DNA of 64,000 nt from Chitinophaga caeni (GTDB lineage: Bacteria > Bacteroidota > Bacteroidia > Chitinophagales > Chitinophagaceae): the NCBI RefSeq assembly GCF_002557795.1, contig NZ_CP023777.1, positions 3,419,001 to 3,483,000 on the forward strand, given 5' to 3'. Positions 43,247 through 52,873 of this stretch are shown piece by piece. Each line of letters opens with the position of its first letter. Positions within the stretch are counted from its first letter, which is position 1. The notes beneath the pieces were generated by a model. That model did no database searches. It was not told the origin of the DNA and was given only the letters and a program-made list of their open reading frames with translations. Made by a program: the position numbers and the translations under genes.

Positions 43247-44197
43247 TTAGAATGTCATTGGTGGGGTGGGGCTGAGGTCAGAGTCAAGGAAATCGGTTAC
43301 CATGGGGATCCACCAGTCGGCGTGTTGTATCATACCGATGTGGGTCGTACCGGGAAGGATGGCTAAACGTGATGCCGGTAGTCCATGAAGATCTCCCATT
43401 TTGCCGCCGCCCTTAGCTTTGAACAGTTCTATTGCATGTTCATATCTAACACCGTCATCATCACCGATGATCATAAATATGGGAGCCTTGATGTTTTTGG
43501 CTTCTTTAGTCCAGTCATAGGATTTAGTATCTGCACTGATGATTTTTTTAATGTAGTTTTCGAATTGGGCAGGATCATTTCCAAGGCTATCATACTGCTG
43601 TTCTATAGGGGATCCTTTAAACATCTCCGCATTCATATGCTTAAAACTTTCTTCTACATCGGGCCACCATCCATCATGGGAATATGTTCCTGAAAGTACA
43701 ATCAACCTTCTAAGTTGTTCGGGGTGGCGAATCGCAAATTGAAAGGCGATCCCGGCGCCCATGCTGTAGCCCAGTACATCGGCGCTATCGACCTTGAGAT
43801 GCTTTAATAATCCGGAAACATCGTCGGCCATATTTTCATAGCTAAATTCCCTATCTATATCTTTTGTCCGGCCATGACCTTGCATCTCTGCAACAATTAC
43901 TTGCCTGTTAGCGGCCAATTGAGGAATAACCTTTGACCAGTTTAGCGGAATGGTCATAAATGATCCATGTAATAACACGATTGGTTGACCCTTTCCATAA
44001 ACTTCATAATACATCTTTAAACCATTAACTTCTGCATACCCTTTATCTACCGGGGCAGCAGTAGCTTTCACAGAACTAGAATCATTTTTTTCATGATCTG
44101 TTCCCGATGAACTTTGAGGACCCTGTTGGCAAGAAACCGCGATAATAATAAAAGAAAATAGGGCAGGAAGGAAAGAAGCAAATTGACGCTTATTCAT
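43247..44197 (-). CDS. alpha/beta-hydrolase lipoprotein
   Basis: A 316-aa lipoprotein with a signal peptide from Met 44197 and lipobox A-V-S-C (Cys near residue 23), then a Ser-rich linker. The hydrolase core has L-L-H-G-S-F, the nucleophile elbow G-Y-S-M-G-A-G, an Asp in G-D-D-D-G-V and a His in G-T-T-H-I-G-M. The frame extends eight residues upstream to 44221, but the later Met places the signal peptide correctly. It resembles the cytosolic hydrolase at 894-1673. It is flanked by degenerate short repeats on both sides in opposite orientation, which suggests it was inserted or moved (inference). Confidence 0.88.
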   Translation of the reverse strand: MNKRQFASFLPALFSFIIIAVSCQQGPQSSSGTDHEKNDSSSVKATAAPVDKGYAEVNGLKMYYEVYGKGQPIVLLHGSFMTIPLNWSKVIPQLAANRQVIVAEMQGHGRTKDIDREFSYENMADDVSGLLKHLKVDSADVLGYSMGAGIAFQFAIRHPEQLRRLIVLSGTYSHDGWWPDVEESFKHMNAEMFKGSPIEQQYDSLGNDPAQFENYIKKIISADTKSYDWTKEAKNIKAPIFMIIGDDDGVRYEHAIELFKAKGGGKMGDLHGLPASRLAILPGTTHIGMIQHADWWIPMVTDFLDSDLSPTPPMTF

Positions 44198-44372
44198 AAA
44201 CATATATTTTTGTTTCAACAAAGATCGGGATGAAACATTTATATCCTCCTGTGTATATGCGACAATAAAGGAGCCAATACCGACACTCAGAAGAATGGTA
44301 TAAAACCCTCAAGAATTATACAACAGAACCCCCAATAACCATTATGCTACTTTCAAACCTGATCCGTACAAG

Positions 44373-44432
44373 TGCAATCTGTGCGGGTGCAATCCGTTCA
44401 AGCGTCATCTGTGTAATCCGTGTAATCAGTGA
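44373..44432 (+). repeat. degenerate AATCTGTG/AATCCGTG short repeats
   Basis: Units of about 9-10 bases: AATCTGTG, AATCCGTT, ATCTGTGT, AATCCGTG and AATCAGTG, ending at the stop codon of the BamA-like gene. The word family AATCCGTG/CACGGATT recurs at 43078-43120 in reverse orientation. Confidence 0.6.
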
Positions 44433-46712
44433 TCAGAAGGGGTAGCCGATCGCGATATTTAAAATCATGTTCTCCTTCCGCCATCTCGGATCCCCGAAAT
44501 TAATTTCATCAATTACCCAGCGTTCACCTGCCGGTAGGTAAGGTTTCCGCATCGGGAAGGCGAGATCGAAGCGGATTACTAGGATAGATGCATCAATCCG
44601 TAGGCCGATACCGCCACCAACAGCGGTTTGACTCAAGAAGCTATTCAACTTAAATTGGCTACCCGGCTTGCTCGTGTCCTCTTTTTTCAGCCATATATTA
44701 CCGGCATCCATAAACGCGGCAAGTTGCAAGTATTTAGAAAGCATAAACCTGATTTCGCTATTAAATTCCAGTTTAATATCTCCTGCTTCATTAGCATAAT
44801 ATTCACTACTATCTGATCGGAAACTACCGGGGCCTAGCGTCCTGGCGCGGAAAGCACGTAAACTGTTACTGCCTCCGATAAAGAATTGTTTCACAAATGG
44901 TAATGAATAAGAGTTATTATAAGGAATACCATAACCGGCAAATACCCTATTTACCCAAGTTAATGTTTTAGACCATTTCCAGTAATATCGACCATCTATA
45001 GACAACCGTAAATATTGCGAAAAATCCTGGCCAAAAAGTGTCTTCTTACCGGTCGTCTTATCCTTGGGTACCACTAGTCCAAATATATTTCCGGCAGCAT
45101 CCGCGTTGAAGCTGGCAAAAAACGAATGGTAACGGTTCGGGTTTAAATTATTAAAGTTTAATGTATAGTTACCTCCCACTATAAACTGTTTCGAGATAGA
45201 CTGCTGTAAAGTAGGATCGCGATCAAGCCGCTCTTGAAACTCCGGCGATATTTTGGATGGCAGCACGTATGTAATAGAAACAGGGTTGAAAATATGATCC
45301 AAATAAAGGGTGCGCCGCCAAGAGTACCCAAACTGTAAATTGAAAGCATTGAGATTATACTGATTCGGGTTACTTAGTAATTCATACCCGATGCCAAGTT
45401 TTGTCCTGGGCACATACGGGGTCCTGATATTCAGTCCCGGTATAGGGGAAACAAACCGGGGGAAAGTTACCGAAGCTCCCAGGTTCAAGCTGTAAGCATT
45501 GGTTGCCAATTGTGTGCTTTTACCACCGACTTGTGCCTCGTAGCCTCCACCGACAGTTATTTCCAACAAGTTGGCGCCATGAAACCAATTTCTATTCTTG
45601 GCAGATAATTTAAGTTCTGAACCAACGTAGTTATTGGATTTCGTATAACCGGAAACTTGTAATTGTAATGATCGTTTAGGGTAGGGAGTCAAGTAAAAAT
45701 TAGCATACAAATAACTACTATCCCTGCTGGGGCGGAATTGCCCACGGACAAATTTGAATGTACCTAGATTGACTAACCTGTGTAACGTGATATTATGCGA
45801 GCTCAGCCTGTACAAACTATCTTCCTTCAAGAACACGGAATTTTTGAATACTTGCGGCCTATATAAACTATCGGGATCAATAATGGTAAACCCCTCGTAA
45901 TTATGACCTTTATAATCCCGGATGAGACTGTCGCGCCCCAGGGTATAATTAGTAAATAATTCTACCTCTTTCATATAATATTGCCTTAAGGCAATGCGGC
46001 TGCTATTCTCTTTAATTTTTACATACAAATCAACTTTACCGTTATTAGTACTATCAACTTGAACGAGTAAGTTCTCGTCTGTAAAATAATAATAGCCTTG
46101 TTCTTTCAATAGATTAGCAATACGGGTTCTTTCGTCCTTGATGATATCCAGGTCATAATTTTCACCAACTTTTAATAATGAGCGTTTGGTAGATGATAGT
46201 ATGAAGTTGCCTAGTTTAGTGCTGGAATCGACCCTGAACTCAACTTTTTCAATAGTATACCGGTGTTGTGGTGATAATATATAAGTTATGGAAGCTTTCT
46301 TTTTACCGGAATTCTTAATTTCATAGTTTGTCAATGCTTGAAAATACCCTTTATCTTCCAGGTAACTTTCTAAAATAAGACTTGTGCTCGCAGGTTTGGC
46401 TTGGCTCAATAATACCGGTGGTTCTCCCCATTTTTCTCTTAGCAAATAATTCAGCCCTTTACCTTTCGGTTCGTTGCCCAGGTTGTATAACCATAATTTT
46501 ATGGGCATCCCGAGGAATTTCTTATTTCTTTTCGGGCGTGTTCTATCTTCGATAGCGCCCATCAAGACGCTGTAGTCTTTCGGTTTGCTAGTATCCCATT
46601 TAAAGCTGGTGCCGGTATATAATCGATCTCCTTCGGGAACGGTTCGCGTAGTGGAACAACTTCCCAGGATAACTAGTAATATAATTGCTAATATGTTGAG
46701 CTTACGTAGCAT
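44433..46712 (-). CDS. BamA/TamA-family outer-membrane assembly protein, lipoprotein type
   Basis: A 759-aa protein with a lipobox L-G-S-C near residue 19, POTRA-like domains over about residues 90-330 and a C-terminal Omp85 16-strand barrel. The loop region includes F-F-I-G-G-S-N-S-L-R-A-F-R-A-R, the G-x-x-S-x-R-G/F strand typical of Omp85 proteins. The last residues (I-A-I-G-Y-P-F) form a beta signal ending in Phe. It starts 11 bp after the end of tamB, so the pair forms an operon. Bacteroidota TamA-like partners are often lipoproteins like this one. It inserts or stabilises outer-membrane proteins with TamB. Confidence 0.93.
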   Translation of the reverse strand: MLRKLNILAIILLVILGSCSTTRTVPEGDRLYTGTSFKWDTSKPKDYSVLMGAIEDRTRPKRNKKFLGMPIKLWLYNLGNEPKGKGLNYLLREKWGEPPVLLSQAKPASTSLILESYLEDKGYFQALTNYEIKNSGKKKASITYILSPQHRYTIEKVEFRVDSSTKLGNFILSSTKRSLLKVGENYDLDIIKDERTRIANLLKEQGYYYFTDENLLVQVDSTNNGKVDLYVKIKENSSRIALRQYYMKEVELFTNYTLGRDSLIRDYKGHNYEGFTIIDPDSLYRPQVFKNSVFLKEDSLYRLSSHNITLHRLVNLGTFKFVRGQFRPSRDSSYLYANFYLTPYPKRSLQLQVSGYTKSNNYVGSELKLSAKNRNWFHGANLLEITVGGGYEAQVGGKSTQLATNAYSLNLGASVTFPRFVSPIPGLNIRTPYVPRTKLGIGYELLSNPNQYNLNAFNLQFGYSWRRTLYLDHIFNPVSITYVLPSKISPEFQERLDRDPTLQQSISKQFIVGGNYTLNFNNLNPNRYHSFFASFNADAAGNIFGLVVPKDKTTGKKTLFGQDFSQYLRLSIDGRYYWKWSKTLTWVNRVFAGYGIPYNNSYSLPFVKQFFIGGSNSLRAFRARTLGPGSFRSDSSEYYANEAGDIKLEFNSEIRFMLSKYLQLAAFMDAGNIWLKKEDTSKPGSQFKLNSFLSQTAVGGGIGLRIDASILVIRFDLAFPMRKPYLPAGERWVIDEINFGDPRWRKENMILNIAIGYPF

Positions 46713-46723
46713 TTGTTAGTTTG

Positions 46724-49700
46724 CTAATTTTCGTTGTTTCTTAGTTTCTGTTCCGTCCTGATTTTTTTCCGGTGAAGGATTTCCCTAAATTCGTCATAAT
46801 CCATTACCAAGATAAAGCTTACCCCGGTTTCAATATTTTGCCCTTCTAGGATCACGTCTGTTAAATTTCTCCTGTATGCGCGTACCCGGTAGCGACCGTC
46901 CTTGGTTAAAGTATATTCCACGGTAACATCACCGATAATGTTACTGGCGTTCTGTTGCGCCCCGGATCCTGATAGCGGTATATTGGAACCTACGGACACG
47001 GTTAAACGATCACTGAACAGCCTTTTGGAAACATCCACATTCAGGTCGGTGCGCTCAGTTTTTGAGCCCGAAGTATAATCTTCTTGAGATTCAAGATCGA
47101 AATTAATATCGACACCTTTAATTAAAGACCCTGCCAAGTTATTGAGCTGTTGGGAAAGTATTTTACTAACGCTCTTTCGGGCAACGTCCTCGACGGAACC
47201 ACCGCCGCTGCTCAATGCATCGAAAGGATTATCTGATATAAACCGGTTTAATACCAACAAGCCCATAACCTGTTTGTTCAAGTCGCTTTCTACCTGGTTG
47301 ATCTGCCGTAAGCGCGTAATCACGGCGCCTCCAAATATATTCTGATCTTTTTCAGGCATGTCTAATTCGAAGCCAATATCGGGCTTGAGCAATTCCCCCG
47401 TAATTTTCAAGTACACGTATACCGGCACTTTTTGATTGTACATGTTCCTATTGGTATTACCATCAGTTAGCTGGTCGCCAATAAGATCAATTGCGGGCGC
47501 GGCAGTAGAATATCTTGCCGTGATGTTAACATCGGCGCTCAAAGGATCTCCATTCCAAATAATGGTGCTGCCTTTTTGGATATCAAACTCCCTTTTTATC
47601 AATTGACTCAGGGACATTGCATATTTCCCCTGGTCAATTTCATACCTGCCGGTTAAACTCATCTTACCACTTGGATCCATAGATAAATTCAATGTCGCGG
47701 TTCCTTTCACTTCTAAATAATCCCCGTTAGATGGATCGATCACGATGCGCATTGTTGATTGTGGATCAACTTCAATGTCGCCGAGGAAAGAGAAACCGCT
47801 CATATGGGTATTGGTAAGCGATAAAGTATCTTGGGCAGATAATAGGCTGGAGTCGATAGGTGAATCCATATCTATAAATTGAACGACTCCTTCACGGTTA
47901 GCGATGCCGGGATCATCTTCGGGGACGGTAACCGTTACCTGCGATTTTTCACGTAGCTTCACATTCATCGTGATCCTTGGAAGATTTGAACTACCGCGGA
48001 TCTGCGCATCCGCATCAATATAGGCGGGACCGTAATACCATTGATCTTTGTTTACTTTCGGACCTAGGACCATCATATTCCTGGCGGTAACATCTAACCG
48101 GAAAATGAAATTATCCATATTCCTGGTGAGTATTTGTCCGTTGATGACGGCTTCATTCCGGGCGCTATCCGTAACTACAAAATTTTTAAACTCCAGTCCC
48201 CGCTGGGTAAAAGTAAGTTCTTCACCAGGTAATCTGAATAAGCTGTTGATCATTGTGACACGCGACTGTACATTTTTGAAATAAAGTTGACCGGTAATAC
48301 CCGGATCATCGGTGGTGCCTTTAATTTCAAGTTTACCGTTGGCGATGCCGTCCATCTCGGTGAGTGCGCCGAATGTGAATGGCTCCACGGTTTTCATATT
48401 TAATTTATCGAGTAGTAATTCGAAATCGAGTTGATCGCCATAAGTACCGAACAGCGTTATATCATTATCGTTCCCGGATATATGAGCGTTTATCCTATAT
48501 TGATTTACTTCCGGGGTTGTAGCGGAAAGTGCAAGGTTGCCTACGCCCGTTCCCATAACTTTCACAGAATCAATTTTTACATCTGCGTCCAGTAACGGGT
48601 TCGTATCAAGGTTGGTAATCTGAACTTTACCGGTGGCAAACCCTCCAACTAACGCGGTATCTTTTTCAATTAAGCTGGTTAATGAAGCCAAGTTAAACTC
48701 CTTTAACTGCACGATGATCCCGGGTAATAACTCGCCGGGTTTTTTATCCTCAGTCTTGATTTGAATCATTTGCGCCCCTTGGCTCATCCCGAGATCAGCG
48801 AACACCAACCCGCTATCACCGATCAATACGCGGTTCTCTCCGACAGTAGACCACGTTTGGTAATTTAATAAAAGGCTATCTTGTAAGGAGAACATCAAAC
48901 TATCCTTTTGTAAATATTCCAGTATGCCGCCGAAGCGGTATTTCGGTTGAAGTTTATGATCATCCAGAACGAGGTGCCAATCCAATTTTCCCTGTTGCGC
49001 CCTAGCTATGACGGACGTTCGTTCCAAGGGGAATTGCGGGTGCTGTAAACGGGCCAAGTTCAGGTTCGCATGCAATGCATTCGTATCTGCATCGATGTGA
49101 GCGCGGATAGTGTCAATTACAAATTCATCATATTGGAACGCAGGTAAGAAAATATTGGTTCTTAAGCTAGCGCTGTCAGTGTCAAACCTACCGTTTAAAG
49201 TTAAAGGTTGAGCCATAACAATGCCGGGCAACCATTTGCGCAATGATTTGGGAATTGAAAAAGTTCCGTCAAACTGTAACCATTGCCTTTCTGAAGGCTG
49301 GTATGCCTGTACCAAACTTGGCGCCATCAACTGGCGATTAATTAATTCTTGAAGCGATGAAGCAAATGTCTGGTAATTAAAATCACCCTGCGCAGACAGG
49401 TATCCAAATGGAGATCGCAGTCGAACCGTTTGTAGATCATCTTCCTTTCCCGCCGTCAAAATAATACTATCCAAAACATACAGTTGGTCGTTATCGACAA
49501 ACTGTATTTTATCGACGATAACGGAGGCATCCAAGTTTCTTGGCTGGAGGTTGTCGATATGGGCCGCCAGGCAAGATTTTAATATAAAGGGGCGCGTCAT
49601 AAAATGCGTATTGTATAAATCGAACTTGTCGATGTCTACAGAAGCATCAATGCCTGGATGCAGCGTATCAACTTTCCCGGTTGCATGCAATTGTAATTTA

Positions 49701-51742
49701 AGACTTGAATCTTTGACATAACCAAGCGCCTTATATTGGGCTTCTAAGAGTTCCGCTTCGAGATGGATATCATTATAAGTATAATTATTATAAGTGAATT
49801 GATGGATGTCGACCAGGCTGTTTAAATTGGCATGATAGGGATCGGTACCTTTTCCTTTAGCGGTTACTTCGCTGTTCAAGATGCCTATCGTGGTATCACG
49901 TATAAATTTACCCACGTACAAATTTTCAGTCCTGAGCTGTAAATCATAACTCAAATTCGCAGTATCGGTAAAATCGATCACATCACCCGAGATACCGATA
50001 TTTCCGAAGGAAGACTGGAACATCAGGTTGGGGTGTAGTCTTTGTACGCCACCTTTAATACTACCTGTAAGTAACATATTCTGAGGAAGCTCCACATTTC
50101 CAGGCAAAGTATTGCCAGGCAGCCAAGATGCGATACTTTGCTTGTTTCCTTGTAGTTTAATACGGCTGAAGTCAAAACCAAGTTTATCCGTACTCGTTAT
50201 ATTGGTAGCGCTTCCACTTAAATCGATCAGGGTGCCGTCTTGGTCCCTGGCGATGAATTTAGGGATGATTAAGTTCGCCATGCTGCCTGCCAGGTTCCCT
50301 TGTAAGCTTAACCTTTTTTGCATGATGTTTTCCATCGATGTGTCGTTAGTAAGATCTGGCACAAAATACCCGGCTTCATTTACCGCGAGAACGGAAGGGC
50401 GTATGTTAGCCTTAATTTGTAATTGACCTAATTGATCACTGATGTTTTCCCAGCCGGGTACCCCGAGATCAATGTCCACATCCAGTTTACTTCCGGCAGT
50501 TTGCAGTACGAACTTTTTCAAGCTAGCGCCTTTCGAAGTATACACCACGTTACCTTTCATCTCCTTTAATTGCAAGCCGCTTTTTTCAATTAAGTAAGTA
50601 TGGCCGATATTAACAGAAGAACTGTCATTGCTATAATATACATCACTTGCATTCAATACCAAGGGATAAATGCCGAGGTGCATGTAATCGATCCCCTTAG
50701 CTAGGCGGGGGGCCGTCTCATCATCCATTTGAAAATATAAGGAATCGACATCAATTTTATTTGCTTGGACAACCCATGTATTCGGTGAAGAAACGGAAGT
50801 ATCTGCGGGTGGCGGTGCTGCCGCCGTATCCAACGAAAGTTGAACCCGGGTTTTAGCAATAGTCAGGATATCGGCATCTATAAGTGTTTTAAGTAAATCG
50901 AAACGGGCATTTTCTATAGCGATCCGGTCCGTGTTTCCAGAGGTTGAAAGACCGCTGGCTTCATCCTTGTAAAGCCATTTGCTATGGGTCAGGTTGAACT
51001 TATCGACTGCTAATAGAAAAGCGGTGCCGGTATCGCCGGCTCCCGGTTCTGGTTCGGAAGGAGACGGGATATAATCTTGTTGGAAGGCAACGTGTAAACT
51101 ATCTATGTTTAACTCCCGCACATGGTATGAATTTTTCCCGGGGTTGAGCTTTCCCGGGATCAATTCGATGCCGTGCCAGCTTGCACTTAGCAACATGCCG
51201 CCGAGGGAATCATTATATTTTAAGTTGAATTTATTCAAATGTACATTTCCAATTTCAAAGTCGATCGTGGTGCTGCTTTCATCAACGAGCGTATCGGGTG
51301 GGGTGGCTTGGCCGCTTGAAAAAGCATCGATAATAAATTGATAATTGAAATTGCTGTCGGTTTTGGGTCGGTAAATATTCACATCCAGCTCGTTCCAGTC
51401 TAGGGAGCTGATAATTACCTTGTTCCGCATCAAAGCCAACAAGTTATATTCCACATCAAGGGAACCGGATGCAACCAGTGGCGTCCTGGTTTTATCCTCT
51501 ACATACAATCCCTTCAAGGATAATTCATTCCACCATTTAAAACGCAGGGATTTGATGCTTACTTCCGTTCCTAACTGCTTGTGAAGGTAATTTTGCGCTT
51601 TGTTTTTCACGAAGTTCTGAACCGGGGGGAGCTGGAGGATCAAAAGGATGATAAACGGCAATAAGACCAGGGCTAATATAATTCCTAGTAACCATTTTAA
51701 GAGTTTTCTTTTGATAGATTTTTTGGAAGGCGTTTCGCTCAC
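46724..51742 (-). CDS. tamB: translocation and assembly module protein TamB
   Basis: A 1672-aa protein with an N-terminal TM anchor (residues 11-35), a very long beta-helical periplasmic body and a C-terminal TamB (DUF490) domain at about 1240-1640, which includes L-K-L-I-T-G-type strands, S-M-D-P-S-G-K-M-S-L-T-G-R-Y and I-W-N-G-D-P-L. TamB-like proteins span the periplasm and move phospholipids or assist barrel insertion at the outer membrane. The gene precedes its BamA/TamA-like partner by 11 bp. The length is larger than E. coli TamB (1259 aa) but usual for Bacteroidota. Confidence 0.93.
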   Translation of the reverse strand: MSETPSKKSIKRKLLKWLLGIILALVLLPFIILLILQLPPVQNFVKNKAQNYLHKQLGTEVSIKSLRFKWWNELSLKGLYVEDKTRTPLVASGSLDVEYNLLALMRNKVIISSLDWNELDVNIYRPKTDSNFNYQFIIDAFSSGQATPPDTLVDESSTTIDFEIGNVHLNKFNLKYNDSLGGMLLSASWHGIELIPGKLNPGKNSYHVRELNIDSLHVAFQQDYIPSPSEPEPGAGDTGTAFLLAVDKFNLTHSKWLYKDEASGLSTSGNTDRIAIENARFDLLKTLIDADILTIAKTRVQLSLDTAAAPPPADTSVSSPNTWVVQANKIDVDSLYFQMDDETAPRLAKGIDYMHLGIYPLVLNASDVYYSNDSSSVNIGHTYLIEKSGLQLKEMKGNVVYTSKGASLKKFVLQTAGSKLDVDIDLGVPGWENISDQLGQLQIKANIRPSVLAVNEAGYFVPDLTNDTSMENIMQKRLSLQGNLAGSMANLIIPKFIARDQDGTLIDLSGSATNITSTDKLGFDFSRIKLQGNKQSIASWLPGNTLPGNVELPQNMLLTGSIKGGVQRLHPNLMFQSSFGNIGISGDVIDFTDTANLSYDLQLRTENLYVGKFIRDTTIGILNSEVTAKGKGTDPYHANLNSLVDIHQFTYNNYTYNDIHLEAELLEAQYKALGYVKDSSLKLQLHATGKVDTLHPGIDASVDIDKFDLYNTHFMTRPFILKSCLAAHIDNLQPRNLDASVIVDKIQFVDNDQLYVLDSIILTAGKEDDLQTVRLRSPFGYLSAQGDFNYQTFASSLQELINRQLMAPSLVQAYQPSERQWLQFDGTFSIPKSLRKWLPGIVMAQPLTLNGRFDTDSASLRTNIFLPAFQYDEFVIDTIRAHIDADTNALHANLNLARLQHPQFPLERTSVIARAQQGKLDWHLVLDDHKLQPKYRFGGILEYLQKDSLMFSLQDSLLLNYQTWSTVGENRVLIGDSGLVFADLGMSQGAQMIQIKTEDKKPGELLPGIIVQLKEFNLASLTSLIEKDTALVGGFATGKVQITNLDTNPLLDADVKIDSVKVMGTGVGNLALSATTPEVNQYRINAHISGNDNDITLFGTYGDQLDFELLLDKLNMKTVEPFTFGALTEMDGIANGKLEIKGTTDDPGITGQLYFKNVQSRVTMINSLFRLPGEELTFTQRGLEFKNFVVTDSARNEAVINGQILTRNMDNFIFRLDVTARNMMVLGPKVNKDQWYYGPAYIDADAQIRGSSNLPRITMNVKLREKSQVTVTVPEDDPGIANREGVVQFIDMDSPIDSSLLSAQDTLSLTNTHMSGFSFLGDIEVDPQSTMRIVIDPSNGDYLEVKGTATLNLSMDPSGKMSLTGRYEIDQGKYAMSLSQLIKREFDIQKGSTIIWNGDPLSADVNITARYSTAAPAIDLIGDQLTDGNTNRNMYNQKVPVYVYLKITGELLKPDIGFELDMPEKDQNIFGGAVITRLRQINQVESDLNKQVMGLLVLNRFISDNPFDALSSGGGSVEDVARKSVSKILSQQLNNLAGSLIKGVDINFDLESQEDYTSGSKTERTDLNVDVSKRLFSDRLTVSVGSNIPLSGSGAQQNASNIIGDVTVEYTLTKDGRYRVRAYRRNLTDVILEGQNIETGVSFILVMDYDEFREILHRKKIRTEQKLRNNEN

Positions 51743-51908
51743 AAATTATGTTTATTTTTAATACTGTCTGCTATTCGTTCTAATATAACAAATATTATAC
51801 CTACGGTAATGTTTCATTTGATAGATTGCCCGCGATCAAATTATTACTTATTTAGCATCCTGCCGTTATCAAGTAATGCACTGTAGTTGGAAACATAGTT
51901 AACCCGGG

Positions 51909-51930
51909 AGTGTTAAATAGACTAAACACT
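51909..51930. promoter_or_regulatory. inverted repeat AGTGTT-N10-AACACT
   Basis: AGTGTT (51909-51914) and AACACT (51925-51930) form an operator-like palindrome about 106 bp before the oxidoreductase start. A second overlapping pair, AAACA-N6-TGTTT, lies immediately after. The binding protein is unknown. Confidence 0.35.
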
Positions 51931-52036
51931 TAAATGTTTTATTTGTTTAATAATAATAACGTTGAAAGTAAAGAATAAGCTTTTGCCGGGATCAACACGC
52001 GTTCAAATTGTCATTCATCAAAAATACAGAACCCAG

Positions 52037-52681
52037 ATGAAAATAGCATTAATTGGAGCTAGCGGATTTATTGGTAGTGCCATTTTAAAAGAAGCATTGG
52101 ACAGGGACATTGCAGTAACCGCAATTGTCAGGCACCCTGAAAAAATTAACTTGGAACATCCAAAATTGACGAAGCTAAAAGGGGATGCCCTCGATGAAGA
52201 AAACCTGTCGGAGATAATCAAAGGGCACGATGCCGTGATCAGCGCGTATAACGCGGGTTGGCAAAACCCGGATATATACACGGAACAGGTTGCAGCCAAT
52301 CATAGTATCGTTGATGCCTTGCATAAATCGGGGATAAGGCGTTTCTTAGCAGTTGGCGGGGCCGGCAGCTTGGAGGTCGCGCCCGGCGTGGAACTCATCA
52401 ATACACCGGATTTTCCAGCCCTCTTCAAGGGCGGGGCCATGGCAACCCGGGAGATGCTCATACTTTTGCAAAAAGACGCGGACCTGGATTGGACATTTTT
52501 ATCACCACCTATCAGCATAGACCCCGGCAAGCGCACCGGTAATTACAGGATGGGAGGGGACCAGGTTGTTTTTGATAGCAACGGGCATAGTAAGATTACC
52601 GTGGCCGATTACGCCGTAGCGATGATCGACGAGTTAGAACGACCCAAGCATATCCGGAGCAGGTTTACGGTAGCATATTGA
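52037..52681 (+). CDS. NAD(P)H-binding oxidoreductase (NmrA/SDR-like)
   Basis: A 214-aa protein beginning with the Rossmann motif M-K-I-A-L-I-G-A-S-G-F-I-G-S-A-I (residues 1-16), then A-I-V-R-H-P-E-K, D-A-V-I-S-A-Y, and V-G-G-A-G-S-L near 110. This is the NAD(P)H-binding family that includes the quinone- or stress-linked YwnB/NmrA-type proteins. The frame opens at 51962, but Met 52037 gives the standard N-terminus. Operator-like inverted repeats lie upstream. Its stop codon overlaps the start of a short open frame (TGATG). Confidence 0.88.
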   Translation: MKIALIGASGFIGSAILKEALDRDIAVTAIVRHPEKINLEHPKLTKLKGDALDEENLSEIIKGHDAVISAYNAGWQNPDIYTEQVAANHSIVDALHKSGIRRFLAVGGAGSLEVAPGVELINTPDFPALFKGGAMATREMLILLQKDADLDWTFLSPPISIDPGKRTGNYRMGGDQVVFDSNGHSKITVADYAVAMIDELERPKHIRSRFTVAY

Positions 52682-52785
52682 TGGGAGAAAAACAAATTAT
52701 AAATAAAACCTGGGATGTACTCACGATCATTGAAGGGTTCGATGTTAAATTTCATATCCGTGATAGTTATTCGCCTTTTTTTTGA
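52681..52785 (+). CDS. short reading frame (34 aa), possible gene remnant
   Basis: The start ATG overlaps the oxidoreductase stop codon (TGATG), as in translational coupling. The product M-G-E-K-Q-I-I-N-K-T-W-D-V-L-T has soluble character. It ends within a run of eight T, where a slip would extend it by only three residues before a stop. It could be a tiny peptide or the start of a decayed gene. No family was recognised. Confidence 0.25.
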   Translation: MGEKQIINKTWDVLTIIEGFDVKFHIRDSYSPFF

Positions 52786-52846
52786 AATTATCTAAAACCT
52801 GGCTGGAATACAGCATCTACGGACTTTTTCTATTATATTAATTCTA

Positions 52847-52854
52847 TACCTTTG
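52847..52854 (+). promoter_or_regulatory. Bacteroidota -7 promoter element (TACCTTTG)
   Basis: TACCTTTG fits TAnnTTTG, 19 bp before ATG 52874, with a T-run at 52825-52829 in the -33 area. Confidence 0.6.
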
Positions 52855-52873
52855 CCCGCAAATAGGTGGTGTT

